Shown here one piece after another: positions 1 through 8,013 of a stretch of 64,000 bases of DNA (position 1 is the first letter of the stretch; the number at the start of each line of letters is the position of its first letter). The notes under the pieces are model-generated. The model made no database searches, was not told the DNA's origin, and saw nothing but the letters and a program-made list of their open reading frames with translations. The stretch is taken from positions 434,001-498,000 of the forward strand of contig AP009389.1 in assembly GCA_000010565.1 (NCBI GenBank), in the 5' to 3' direction. This DNA comes from Pelotomaculum thermopropionicum SI. Lineage in GTDB: Bacteria; Bacillota; Desulfotomaculia; Desulfotomaculales; Pelotomaculaceae. Both the position numbers and the translations under genes were made by a program.

Positions 1-677
1 AGGAGCACGGCGTCTTTAATTTCGTCCTGCTCATTCAGTTTCATTATATTTGCCTTCAGTTCCTCCCGCGCTACCAGCTGTTTTCGATATATAAGCCGGA
101 TCAAAAAAATGGTCAAAACGTATATAACCACTATAACCGGCGTCAGGTTGAATACGAAGTCCATGAAGCCCAGCCCGGTGGCGCTGCCGATCATAATATT
201 CGGCGGGTCACCGATTAGTGTAGCCGTACCGCCGATGTTTGAAGCTAAAATCTCGGCGGACAGGAACGGCAGCGGGCTTATCTCGAGTTGCCTGGCTATG
301 GCGAAGGTGACCGGCACGATTAAAAGCACGGCCGTAACATTATCCAGGAGAGCGGATAAAACCGCCGTGATCAGGGACAAAGCGCCGATGATCTTAAGCG
401 GCTCGCCCTTGGAGCCCTTGGCTGCCTTAACTGCCAGGTACTCAAAGATACCGGTCTGCCTGGTAATGCCAACAATAATCATCATACCCACAAGCAGGCC
501 GATGGTGTTAAAGTCGATTGCATGCACCGCTTTTTCCGGAGTGATAATCCCCAGTATAACCACCAGCGCAGCTCCGGCAAAGGCGGCAACCGTCCGGTGG
601 ATTTTTTCAGATACTATCACGGCGTAAGTAATTAAGAATACTGAAGTGGCTATAATAACCTGGTGCTGCTCGCTCAA
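1..677 (-). CDS. ArsB/NhaD-type ion transporter, 3' part outside window
   Basis: Partial gene of 225 visible codons read leftward; its C-terminal half lies outside the window. A TTG start at 677 follows an AAGGGGTGA ribosome site. The product has several hydrophobic segments and the family signatures FNTIGLLVGMM, LLDNVTAVLLIVPV and SNIGGTATLIGDPPNIMIG, which mark the ArsB/NhaD/citrate-transporter (IT) superfamily of membrane antiporters. The transported ion cannot be told from sequence. It is a close paralogue of the transporter at 1291-2574: nearly every motif recurs, and the two genes point away from each other around a small gene. An arsenite pump, a Na+/H+ antiporter or an anion symporter are all possible. 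Confidence 0.85.
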   Translation of the reverse strand, partial: MSEQHQVIIATSVFLITYAVIVSEKIHRTVAAFAGAALVVILGIITPEKAVHAIDFNTIGLLVGMMIIVGITRQTGIFEYLAVKAAKGSKGEPLKIIGALSLITAVLSALLDNVTAVLLIVPVTFAIARQLEISPLPFLSAEILASNIGGTATLIGDPPNIMIGSATGLGFMDFVFNLTPVIVVIYVLTIFLIRLIYRKQLVAREELKANIMKLNEQDEIKDAVL

Positions 678-813
678 TGCTTTCACCCCTTTTTTATTTT
701 CAACATAATATCATTTAATATCATTACCGAAAGTCTTCAGGCATGCGAAACCAATTGAAAAAAGCCTGTGCACTTGCTGCGGCATATTAAGTTGTCCTTT
801 ATAAAAAATAATA

Positions 814-845
814 GGGTGGGAAGCCCGTAAAAGGACTTCCCACCC
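814..845 (-). terminator. Intrinsic terminator of the 76-residue gene
   Basis: Perfect 10-bp arms GGGTGGGAAG and CTTCCCACCC enclose a 12-nt loop. On the minus strand they are followed by an AT-rich tract with a T run, so this ends the leftward gene at 913-1143. Confidence 0.7.
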
Positions 846-912
846 CAGAAGCCTGAATCCTTGAAAACGAATCGAAAAAATTCGTCCAACACGCAAACAA
901 GAAATATTCAAT

Positions 913-1143
913 TTATTTTTTCTTTTTCAAGTTGAATACTATCCCGACGTCGGGGTCGGTCCAGTAACCGGTAAGGCGGTATCCGTCCGCAATCAACTTT
1001 CTGCATTCAGCTATGGCTTGCTCCAGGTTGTCCAAAAATTTCACTCCTGTTTTGTCGCCTATATCCGGTATATTATCTACGGTTATTTGTTCTTCGAGGT
1101 AATCACCGTGTTCGGTTGCTTTATCTACGGATACCTTGGTCAT
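913..1143 (-). CDS. Small hypothetical protein
   Basis: A 76-residue soluble protein with an acidic N-terminal half and a lysine tail (FNLKKKK). It is preceded by a strong GGAGGGAA ribosome site, has a TATATTATAA-type -10 region upstream and a terminator downstream, so it is very likely a real single-gene transcript. I do not recognise the family. It lies between two divergent paralogous transporters, which may hint at a link with them, but nothing in the protein shows it. Confidence 0.65.
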   Translation of the reverse strand: MTKVSVDKATEHGDYLEEQITVDNIPDIGDKTGVKFLDNLEQAIAECRKLIADGYRLTGYWTDPDVGIVFNLKKKK

Positions 1144-1195
1144 GGACTTCCCTCCGGTATTTTTTTTATAATATACCAGATAGATCGATACGATA

Positions 1196-1215
1196 ACAAT
1201 ACTCGAAAGTATTGT
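1196..1215. promoter_or_regulatory. Palindrome between divergent genes, candidate operator
   Basis: ACAATACT and AGTATTGT form perfect 8-bp arms around CGAA. The site lies in the short intergenic region between the leftward small gene and the rightward transporter, where a repressor could govern both. It could also be a hairpin in the transporter leader. Confidence 0.4.
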
Positions 1216-1290
1216 CGGATTTTAAAAAAATATTAAGATTAATAGTGGTGCAATGTATTGCCCCCACTCTAAAAACGGAGGAGAGTGAAA

Positions 1291-2574
1291 ATGTCTCCAT
1301 CTTGTCAAATCACATTCGCCAGCGCCGTTTTCCTGGGAATTTACGCGCTGTTGATCGCCGATAAGATCCACCGCACCATCGTGGCGCTCTGCGGCGCCGT
1401 GATTATGCTTCTTGCTGGCATCATTTCCCAGGAGCGGGCGGTCAGGGCCATCGACTTCAACACCATCGGCCTGCTTGTGGGTATGATGGTCATCGTAGGC
1501 ATCACCCGCCGCACCGGCATTTTTGAGTACCTGGCCGTCATTTCGGCCAAGTGGGCCAAGGGCGAGCCGGTAAAGATCATGCTCTCGCTGGCCACCGTTA
1601 CCGCTGTCCTGTCGGCTTTCCTGGACAATGTCACCACCGTGCTGCTGATTGTCCCGGTTACCTTTGCCATCGCCCGGCAGTTAAAGATAAACCCGGTACC
1701 CTTCCTGTTCGCTGAAATAATAGCGTCTAATATCGGCGGCACCGCCACCCTGATCGGCGACCCGCCCAACATCATGATCGGCAGCGCCACCGGACTTGGC
1801 TTCATGGACTTCGTCATAGCCCTGACCCCGGTCGTAATCGTAGTCCACATCGCCAACATGATCTGGCTCAGGGTCCTTTATAAGAAGCAGTTGGTAACCA
1901 CCCCGGACCTGCAGAAGAATATAATGAACATGGACGAGAAAGAGGAAATAAAAGACCCGGTCATGCTAAAGAAAAGCCTCTGGATTATCGGTTTGACCAT
2001 CCTGGGCTTTGTCCTGCACCAGTACCTGCACCTGGAATCGGCCACCATTGCCCTATCCGGCGCCGCCTTCCTTCTGCTGGTGACCCGTGACGACCCCGGG
2101 CGCGCTCTCGGTGCAGTGGAATGGCCCGTTATATTTTTCTTCGCCGGCCTCTTTGTCGTGGTCGGCGCCCTGGAGGAAGTGGGCGTAATTGAATACATAG
2201 CCAAGGAGTCCCTGAAACTGACCGGAGGCGCCATGGTGCCCACCGGGCTCCTGATCCTGTGGCTGTCCGCCATCGCCTCGGCTTTTGTGGACAACATCCC
2301 CTTCGTTGCTACCATGATTCCTCTGATTCAGGACATGGGGCGGCTGGGGGGCATCCCCGACCTGAAACCCCTGTGGTGGTCCCTCTCGCTGGGCGCCTGC
2401 CTGGGCGGCAACGGCACCCTGATCGGTGCGTCGGCCAATGTTGTGGTGGCCGGCCTGGCGGAAAAACGCGGCGTAATCATGACCTTTATGAGCTTCACAA
2501 AGGTGGCCTTTCCGATGATGCTGATGTCGGTGGCCATCTGTACGGGCTACCTGCTTCTCCGCTATCTCCACTAA
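1291..2574 (+). CDS. ArsB/NhaD-type ion transporter
   Basis: A 427-residue integral membrane protein of the ArsB/NhaD ion-transporter superfamily, with about 10-12 hydrophobic segments. It has the two symmetric halves typical of the family: FLDNVTTVLLIVPV and NIGGTATLIGDPPNIMIG in the first, FVDNIPFVATMIP and GGNGTLIGASANVV in the second. The ATG at 1291 is chosen over a GTG at 1285 because GGAGGAG abuts the GTG but is correctly spaced for the ATG. It exchanges an ion across the cytoplasmic membrane; arsenite, Na+/H+ or an organic anion are all possible. No ars genes are adjacent. A terminator follows. Confidence 0.85.
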   Translation: MSPSCQITFASAVFLGIYALLIADKIHRTIVALCGAVIMLLAGIISQERAVRAIDFNTIGLLVGMMVIVGITRRTGIFEYLAVISAKWAKGEPVKIMLSLATVTAVLSAFLDNVTTVLLIVPVTFAIARQLKINPVPFLFAEIIASNIGGTATLIGDPPNIMIGSATGLGFMDFVIALTPVVIVVHIANMIWLRVLYKKQLVTTPDLQKNIMNMDEKEEIKDPVMLKKSLWIIGLTILGFVLHQYLHLESATIALSGAAFLLLVTRDDPGRALGAVEWPVIFFFAGLFVVVGALEEVGVIEYIAKESLKLTGGAMVPTGLLILWLSAIASAFVDNIPFVATMIPLIQDMGRLGGIPDLKPLWWSLSLGACLGGNGTLIGASANVVVAGLAEKRGVIMTFMSFTKVAFPMMLMSVAICTGYLLLRYLH

Positions 2575-2584
2575 ATATCCAATA

Positions 2585-2615
2585 AGCCCCTGCTGAAAGC
2601 GGCAGGGGCTTTTTA
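2585..2615 (+). terminator. Intrinsic terminator after transporter gene
   Basis: AGCCCCTGC and GCAGGGGCT form 9-bp arms followed by TTTTT. It separates the transporter from the convergent gene at 2613-3143. Confidence 0.85.
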
Positions 2616-3143
2616 AAAGCCGCATTCTTTTATATATCTTTCCAGTTCCTCCAGGTCCTCCTCGGTTATCTTTGCCGGCGGCACTCCGCCAAGGAGGAGG
2701 CGCCCTTCAATTACCTTTAGCTTTTCTTTTTCCTTTCTCAGGGCCTCCAGGTTGCCCTTGATTTCGTGGTAGCGGATCAGTTCCAGGCACTGGCGGCGGT
2801 CGTAGAGCAATAAGGAAAGGCGGCCGGTCCTGCCGGGTTCTTCTGAGTTCCACCTGGCCCTGTAATGTTCAATTACTCCCCCTTCCTCGGCCACCTGCAG
2901 GGCGGCCCGGCACAGTGCCTCGCCCTGGGCGCTGTCATCGTACTCCCGGGCCATAATTTCCAGGACCACGGCCACGGGCAGGTAGCCTTCCGGCGCCGGC
3001 TTGCCGGCAAAAAACTGTTTTTTAGCGCCATTGCCGGGGAGGATTCCTTCCGGTTCCGGGTAGCCTGTCGCATCCGGACGGCTTTCAGGTTTTTGAATGC
3101 ACTCTTTCGGTTTAAGGCAGGCTCTCCTTCGTCTTACCGGCAT
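2613..3143 (-). CDS. Hypothetical protein, helical C-terminus
   Basis: A 176-residue soluble protein with no signal peptide. The first 55 residues are basic and proline-rich. Residues 60-110 look like a compact domain (VAVVLEIMAREYDD, then ALCRAALQVAEEGGVIEHYRAR). The C-terminal third is strongly helical and charged (IKGNLEALRKEKEKLKVIEG, then EEDLEELERYIKECGF). The start follows an AAGAGGTGAG ribosome site. I do not recognise the family. It converges with the transporter and shares its terminator region. Confidence 0.65.
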   Translation of the reverse strand: MPVRRRRACLKPKECIQKPESRPDATGYPEPEGILPGNGAKKQFFAGKPAPEGYLPVAVVLEIMAREYDDSAQGEALCRAALQVAEEGGVIEHYRARWNSEEPGRTGRLSLLLYDRRQCLELIRYHEIKGNLEALRKEKEKLKVIEGRLLLGGVPPAKITEEDLEELERYIKECGF

Positions 3144-3348
3144 GGTCTCACCTCTTTTTGTATTTTACCTGAAAAAAAAATAGCATTGTAAAAAAAATAA
3201 TGCAAGCTCCTTGAATGTTAATTCGTTTTTATGGTTTATTCTTTGCTCTTGTAGAGTGCCAAGCTAACGTTGTTGTGGTAAAATGTAACTGAATTATCTG
3301 AAGTTATGTGCCTGTTGGCGGGATATTATTAAGGGGGGGGTGGAATTT

Positions 3349-3750
3349 ATGCCGGAAGACCGGCTGGAGCAGATTTTTAATATGGTAACGGAATTAATCC
3401 GTATTGCCGGGAACACCAATGCGGCGGTGGAGGAACTGCGCAAGGGACAGGAAGAACTGAAACAGGGCCAGGAACGCCTGGAGGCCCGCATGGACAGGCT
3501 GGAGGACCGCATGGACGGCCTGGAGGCTCGCATGGACAGGCTAGAGGCCCGCATGGACAGGCTAGAGGCCCGCATGGACAGGCTGGAGGACCGCATGGAC
3601 GGCCTGGAGGCCCGCATGGACAGGCTGGAAACCCGTACTGACAGTATAGAGACGATTGCCCGGCATATACAGGAAGATCAGAAGTCCATGTTTGAAGTAA
3701 TGGGCGAACATGAGGTCGCGATCAGGTCTTTGCGCAGAAGGCCGGTTTAG
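3349..3750 (+). CDS. Heptad-repeat coiled-coil protein
   Basis: A 133-residue cytoplasmic protein. Residues 35-90 are consecutive seven-residue units of the type MDRLEAR/MDRLEDR/MDGLEAR, encoded by almost identical 21-bp tandem DNA repeats (about 3487-3630). Leu and Met fall at heptad a/d positions, so a long parallel coiled coil is expected. The N-terminus (PEDRLEQIFNMVTELIR) and the C-terminus (HIQEDQKSMFEVMGEHEVAI) are amphipathic helices, as in small multimerising proteins found near transporters or integrases. ATG 3349 is preferred to GTG 3340 because the G-rich ribosome site AAGGGGGGGG would overlap the GTG. Function unknown. Confidence 0.7.
   Translation: MPEDRLEQIFNMVTELIRIAGNTNAAVEELRKGQEELKQGQERLEARMDRLEDRMDGLEARMDRLEARMDRLEARMDRLEDRMDGLEARMDRLETRTDSIETIARHIQEDQKSMFEVMGEHEVAIRSLRRRPV
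3487..3630 (+). repeat. 21-bp tandem repeats inside coding sequence
   Basis: About seven direct copies of a 21-bp unit such as CGCATGGACAGGCTGGAGG plus two bases, in frame with the coiled-coil gene, differing at a few positions (AGGCTGGAGGAC, GGCCTGGAGGCC, AGGCTAGAGGCC). Copy number could vary by slippage without breaking the frame. Confidence 0.85.
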
Positions 3751-3906
3751 TTGTTGATGAATGGGAAACGGGTATCAAATACGGAATATTATTTAAAGGG
3801 TTCGGTGATTATAAGCCCAGGTAAGCCCGGTGGAGTTTTTATAAAGAGAGTGGCCGGTTTTTTTTGTGAGCTGCCGGTTTTTATTTTTGCGCCAGGAGAG
3901 GGGCGG

Positions 3907-5289
3907 ATGGGGTTCGTGGAGCAGGAAGAGCGGGAGATTGTGATTAAAAAAAATAGCGAAAGGAGGCTGACCGTGGGGGCCACCCCGCCGCAGGTGCTGG
4001 TGGTGGGCTTTGCGGCAATTATTCTGGCCGGCGCTTTGCTGCTTACCCTGCCGGCGTCTGTGCGGCCGGGCGGGGAGATTAATTTTCTGACCTCGCTTTT
4101 TACGGCCACCTCTGCGGTTTGCGTTACCGGCCTGGTCGTGGTGGATACCGGCACGCACTGGACCTTTTTCGGCCAACTGGTGATTCTGACTCTGATTCAG
4201 GTGGGCGGCCTGGGCTTTATGACCATGGCCACCTTCTTTGCCATCCTCATGGGCCGCCGCATCGGTCTGAGGCAGAGGCTGATCATGCAAGAGTCGCTTA
4301 ACCAGACCAGTGTGTCGGGGATAGTCAGGCTGGCCAGGCATGTGCTGGTTTTTACCTTTTCTGCCGAACTGGTGGCCGCAACAATCCTGTCAGTCCGCTG
4401 GGCGGCCGATCTCGGCTGGCAAAAAGGGATCTGGTACGGCCTCTTTCATTCCATATCGGCCTTCAATAACGCCGGCTTCGACCTGTTCGGCGAGTTCAGG
4501 AGCCTGACCGGGTACGTGGAGGACGTAACGGTGAACTTATGCATTACCACCCTGATCATCCTGGGGGGGATAGGTTTCAGCGTTATCGTCGACCTGTTCC
4601 GCAACTTCAGGTCACCCGGCCGCCTGTCGCTGCACACAAAGCTCACCCTTTCCGTTACCGGAATTTTGCTTCTGGCCGGCACGGTCCTGATTTACTGCCT
4701 TGAGCTGTCCAACAGCCTGGCGCCGCTCAGCCCGCAGGGCAAGCTTCTGGCGGCCTATTTCCAGGCTGTCACGCCCCGCACGGCCGGCTACAACACCCTG
4801 AATATGGCGGCGCTCCGCTCGGCCACGCAGTTTTTAATTGTCGTACTGATGTTCATCGGCGCCTCGCCCGGTTCCACGGGCGGCGGCATTAAAACCACCA
4901 CCATCGGCACCCTGGCCGTCTCGATCTGGTCCATGGCCAGGGGAAGGACCGATTCGGTGGTCTTTAAGCGCCGGCTGGGGCAGGAGCAGGTTTACAAGTC
5001 GCTGGCTATCTTGTTCATGGCTACCACTCTGGTAATCACGGTATCGCTTTTGCTGTCCGTAACCGAAAGCGCCGATTTCCTGGCCGTGCTGTTTGAAACC
5101 ACTTCCGCCTTTGGCACGGTGGGCCTGACCATGGGCCTGACGCCGGACCTGAGTACGGCCGGGCGCCTTTTAATCATCCTCACCATGTTTCTGGGCCGGG
5201 TTGGTCCCCTGACGGTGGCCTTTGCCCTGGCCAGACCAAGGCATAAGTTTCCTCTTCGTTATCCCGAAGAAAAAATTATGGTCGGGTAG
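3907..5289 (+). CDS. TrkH/KtrB-type potassium uptake channel subunit
   Basis: A 460-residue membrane protein of the Trk/Ktr/HKT family, which carries K+ (with Na+ or H+) into the cell. Four pore-loop repeats are visible: ATSAVCVTGLVV, SISAFNNAGFDLF, AVTPRTAGYNT and ETTSAFGTVGLTMG. Each has the glycine of the selectivity filter. ATG 3907 is chosen because AGGAGAGG lies just upstream; the frame is open to 3751, but that extension has no homology-like content and no better ribosome site. The length matches KtrB (about 445-460). No TrkA/KtrA gating partner is adjacent, so it must be encoded elsewhere. It follows the coiled-coil gene by 156 bp. Confidence 0.92.
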   Translation: MGFVEQEEREIVIKKNSERRLTVGATPPQVLVVGFAAIILAGALLLTLPASVRPGGEINFLTSLFTATSAVCVTGLVVVDTGTHWTFFGQLVILTLIQVGGLGFMTMATFFAILMGRRIGLRQRLIMQESLNQTSVSGIVRLARHVLVFTFSAELVAATILSVRWAADLGWQKGIWYGLFHSISAFNNAGFDLFGEFRSLTGYVEDVTVNLCITTLIILGGIGFSVIVDLFRNFRSPGRLSLHTKLTLSVTGILLLAGTVLIYCLELSNSLAPLSPQGKLLAAYFQAVTPRTAGYNTLNMAALRSATQFLIVVLMFIGASPGSTGGGIKTTTIGTLAVSIWSMARGRTDSVVFKRRLGQEQVYKSLAILFMATTLVITVSLLLSVTESADFLAVLFETTSAFGTVGLTMGLTPDLSTAGRLLIILTMFLGRVGPLTVAFALARPRHKFPLRYPEEKIMVG

Positions 5290-5335
5290 TCAATAAAAAT
5301 CATTTTGTACATATTTTGTTCTTTTCAGTGAACAG

Positions 5336-5360
5336 GCACCTCTAACCGGGGTGCTTTTTT
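5336..5360 (+). terminator. Probable terminator after trkH
   Basis: GCACC and GGTGC arms around a 9-nt loop, followed by TTTTTT. The stem is short, but the T run and position fit. Confidence 0.5.
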
Positions 5361-5481
5361 CTTCGGGGTTGCCCCTCTTTTTAATTTTCCATGAAGCCAT
5401 ACAATTTGACCCGGACAGCTCCGCAACGGTATACCTGTGAGTGTTTTTGCCGTTTAACGGTATGACATAATGGCATTAAGC

Positions 5482-5527
5482 TATACTGTATACAATAATT
5501 CAGTTATACTGTATACAGATATTCTGA
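5482..5527 (+). repeat. Two 23-bp direct repeats, candidate operator pair
   Basis: TATACTGTATACA occurs at 5482-5494 and 5505-5517, exactly 23 bp apart, with partly conserved following bases. Each copy holds the palindrome TGTATACA; the second contains CTGTATACAG. The spacing (about two helical turns) and the GTNNAC core recall FadR-subfamily GntR operators. It lies about 80 bp upstream of the promoter -10 of the ABC transporter operon. Confidence 0.55.
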
Positions 5528-5570
5528 ATACATTAAATATTTGAAAAAGCAAAAAACTTTATGAACTTTA

Positions 5571-5601
5571 TAGTCAAATTTTTTTTTAATTATGCTATAA
5601 T
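5571..5601 (+). promoter_or_regulatory. Promoter of the liv-type operon
   Basis: A perfect -10 TATAAT (5596-5601) with a weak -35 TAGTCA (5571-5576), 19 bp apart. It lies in an AT-rich tract between the 23-bp repeats and the leader hairpin. Confidence 0.5.
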
Positions 5602-5626
5602 CTAATAAAATTAATTAACTGAAAAT

Positions 5627-5660
5627 TACCCTTGTTTAGAAAATAAGGGTATTTGTTTTT
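5627..5660 (+). terminator. Leader hairpin resembling an attenuator
   Basis: TACCCTT and AAGGGTA (7-bp arms, 11-nt loop) are followed by TTTGTTTTT. It sits about 25 nt after the predicted transcript start and about 130 nt before the first gene, so it could terminate part of the transcripts. I see no riboswitch or leader peptide that I can name in 5661-5787. Confidence 0.45.
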
Positions 5661-5787
5661 AAAAACACGTTATAAAGGGGGTAGTGAAAGGGCGGAAAAG
5701 GTGCGTTTGCAGTGCATTGAAGCGGGCAAAGGAGAGGCGTGTTTTGCAGTGTTTGATGGTTTAAAATTTTGGTAAGGAGGTTTGCTG

Positions 5788-7011
5788 GTGAAAAGGTTCA
5801 GGTGGCAGTTTGCTGCTCTTTCTTTTATCATAATCGGCCTTATGTTGATTGCCGCCGGATGCGGCGGCGGCCAGGGCGCAAAGAAGGAAGAAGTGAAAGT
5901 TGGCGTCATTCTCCCCCTTACCGGCAGTGAGGCAATGTTCGGGGAAATGGAAAAGAACTCTTTTGAAATGGCTCTGGAAGAGCTTAAGGCCGCCGGGAAG
6001 GCAGCAATCGGCGGTAAGGAGATAAAGCTTTTGTTTGAGGACGACCAGGGCAAGCAGGACGTGGCCAAGTCCGCGGCCGAAAAACTGGTGAACCAGGATA
6101 AGGTGGTCATGCTGACCGGCGGCTACAGCAGCGCCTGCTCCAACGTTATAGCCGGTTCGGCCCAGGCCATGAATATACCCTTCCTGGTTGTGACCGGTTC
6201 ATCCGACGATATTACCAAAAAAGGCTGGCAGTGGGTGTTCAGGGGGGCGGCGGCTCCGGCCAGCAAGTACACCGGCGCCCTGTGGGATATGATCGAAAAA
6301 GTGGTTAAGCCCAAAAACGTGGCTCTGATTTACGAGAACACCGATTTCGGCACCTCTTCGGCCAAGGCCTTCCGGGCCGACTGCGAGAAGAGGGGGATAA
6401 ACCTGGTCTTCGATCAGGCCTACGAGCACGGGGCGATAGACTTCAAGCCGATGCTGGCAAATATGAGAAGCACCAACCCGGACATGATTTTTGCCGTTTC
6501 GTACGTTATGGACGCGGCAATGATCACCAAGCAAATGAAGGAGCTTGATTTTAACGTCAACCTCTTCGTGGGCGGCGGCGCCGGCTACACCATGCCTGAA
6601 TTCAAGGAAAACGCTGGCAGCGCCTCGGAGTACGTGGCCTCCACCACCCTGTGGGTGCCCAACGTGGCCTGGCCGGGGGCAAGCGATTACTTCAACAAGT
6701 ACAAGCAGAAATACGGCAAGGAGCCCGACTACCACGGCGCCCAGGCTTACGCCACCATGTACATTATTGCCGATGCTTTAAGCAGGGCCAAGGAGCTGAC
6801 CAATACCGGAATTCAGAAGGCCCTGAAAGAGACCGACATGATGACCATCATGGGGCCGGTCAAGTTTGAGGACTGGGAGGGCTACACCAACCAGAACAAG
6901 CCGACCACTTACGTGGTGCAGTGGCAGAAAGGCAAGCTGGAGGTCATCTGGCCTGAAAATGTAAAATCGGCCGGCTATGTCTACCCGGTTCCCAAGTGGA
7001 GAGAAAGATAG
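5788..7011 (+). CDS. ABC transporter substrate-binding lipoprotein (LivK-type)
   Basis: A 407-residue extracellular solute-binding protein of the periplasmic-binding type 1 / branched-chain amino-acid family. The N-terminus is a lipoprotein signal: basic MKRFR, a hydrophobic core, then the lipobox IAAGC at about residue 26, so it is membrane-anchored. The mature part starts VKVGVILPLTGSEAMFGEMEKN, as in LivJ/LivK. GTG 5788 fits AAGGAGG better than the TTG six bases earlier. It binds the ligand for the LivHMGF transporter encoded next. Family members also bind urea, amides and aromatic acids, so a leucine-type ligand is only the default. An intergenic hairpin follows, which often raises the level of the binding-protein mRNA. 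Confidence 0.88.
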   Translation: MKRFRWQFAALSFIIIGLMLIAAGCGGGQGAKKEEVKVGVILPLTGSEAMFGEMEKNSFEMALEELKAAGKAAIGGKEIKLLFEDDQGKQDVAKSAAEKLVNQDKVVMLTGGYSSACSNVIAGSAQAMNIPFLVVTGSSDDITKKGWQWVFRGAAAPASKYTGALWDMIEKVVKPKNVALIYENTDFGTSSAKAFRADCEKRGINLVFDQAYEHGAIDFKPMLANMRSTNPDMIFAVSYVMDAAMITKQMKELDFNVNLFVGGGAGYTMPEFKENAGSASEYVASTTLWVPNVAWPGASDYFNKYKQKYGKEPDYHGAQAYATMYIIADALSRAKELTNTGIQKALKETDMMTIMGPVKFEDWEGYTNQNKPTTYVVQWQKGKLEVIWPENVKSAGYVYPVPKWRER

Positions 7012-7061
7012 CCGGGCTTTAATGCGGCCTGGTTTTATTGCGGAATATTATGGTTTCCGGT

Positions 7062-7084
7062 GATGCGGACGTAATGTCCGCATC
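7062..7084 (+). other. Intercistronic stem-loop in liv operon
   Basis: GATGCGGAC and GTCCGCATC form perfect 9-bp arms around GTAAT between the binding-protein and permease genes. There is no T run, so it is more likely an mRNA stabiliser or processing element than a terminator. Confidence 0.6.
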
Positions 7085-7130
7085 ATCCACGAATTTGCTG
7101 TTTTTGTAACTGCTTTAGGGAGGTAAGCGC

Positions 7131-8006
7131 ATGGTATTGTTCGGTCAGACGGTCATATGCGGCATCCTGCTGGGCGGGATGTACGCGCTGATCGCCATAG
7201 GCATGACCCTGATTATGGGTGTGATGAAGATAATCAACCTGGCGCACGGCGCCCTGGTCATGGTGGGTATGTACGTAACCTACGTGTGTTTTAAGGAGTT
7301 CGGGATCGATCCTTATATTGGCATGTTTCTGGCCATGCCGGTGCTGTTTTTCATCGGCTGCCTGATTCAGAAATACATGATTAACCGGCTGGTTGAAGTT
7401 GATTCCATCCTGCCGGAAAACCAGGTCCTGCTCACCGTCGGAATCATGCTTGTATTAACCGAATCGGCGCGGTTGATTTTTAAATCTGACTACCGCTCCG
7501 TTGCAACGAGCTATTCCTCCAAAGTGGCTTTTCTCGGCGATATGTCGATAAGTGTCCCCATGCTGACCGGCTTTTTCATCGCCATGATATTTACCCTCAT
7601 TCTGCATCTGTTTTTAACAAAGACGGATATCGGCAGGTCGATCAGGGCTACCGCCCAGGATCGGGATGCTGCAGTATATATGGGGGTTAACTCCTCCCGG
7701 ATCACCATGATTACTTTCGGCATCGGCTCGGCGCTTGCCGCTGCCGGCGGATCGCTGCTGCTGCCGCTTTTTTACCTGTTTCCGGATATTGGCCACCTGT
7801 TTACCGCAAAATCTTTCATCATCACGATTCTTGGCGGCATGGGCAGCACCATGGGCGCCGCCGTCGGCGGGCTGGTGCTTGGAATAGCGGAGTCTTTGGG
7901 TGCCACTTATATTTCAATGGGGTACAAGGATATCGTCGGGCTGGTCATATTTCTGCTCGTGCTGCTGTTCCTGCCGGGCGGCTTAAAGAGTATAGTCAAG
8001 AGGTGA
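7131..8006 (+). CDS. livH: Branched-chain amino-acid-type ABC permease (LivH)
   Basis: A 291-residue permease with about eight membrane segments. The opening (GILLGGMYALIAIGMTLIMGVMKIINLAHG) and the cytoplasmic loop with GRSIRATAQDRDAAVYMGVN are diagnostic of LivH; this loop docks the ATPases. It forms the membrane channel with LivM. ATG 7131 has a GGGAGGT ribosome site. It lies second in the livKHMGF order. Confidence 0.92.
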   Translation: MVLFGQTVICGILLGGMYALIAIGMTLIMGVMKIINLAHGALVMVGMYVTYVCFKEFGIDPYIGMFLAMPVLFFIGCLIQKYMINRLVEVDSILPENQVLLTVGIMLVLTESARLIFKSDYRSVATSYSSKVAFLGDMSISVPMLTGFFIAMIFTLILHLFLTKTDIGRSIRATAQDRDAAVYMGVNSSRITMITFGIGSALAAAGGSLLLPLFYLFPDIGHLFTAKSFIITILGGMGSTMGAAVGGLVLGIAESLGATYISMGYKDIVGLVIFLLVLLFLPGGLKSIVKR

Positions 8007-8013
8007 GTCGGGA

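Noticed and set aside
711-911. 66-residue minus-strand frame
   Set aside because: It runs through the terminator hairpin of the 76-residue gene and has no ribosome site.
3487-3630. Possible CRISPR-like array
   Set aside because: The units are directly adjacent 21-bp coding repeats without spacers.
3751-3906. Upstream extension of the potassium channel gene
   Set aside because: The frame is open, but a well-spaced AGGAGAGG precedes ATG 3907, and the extension has no domain and would give an abnormal length.
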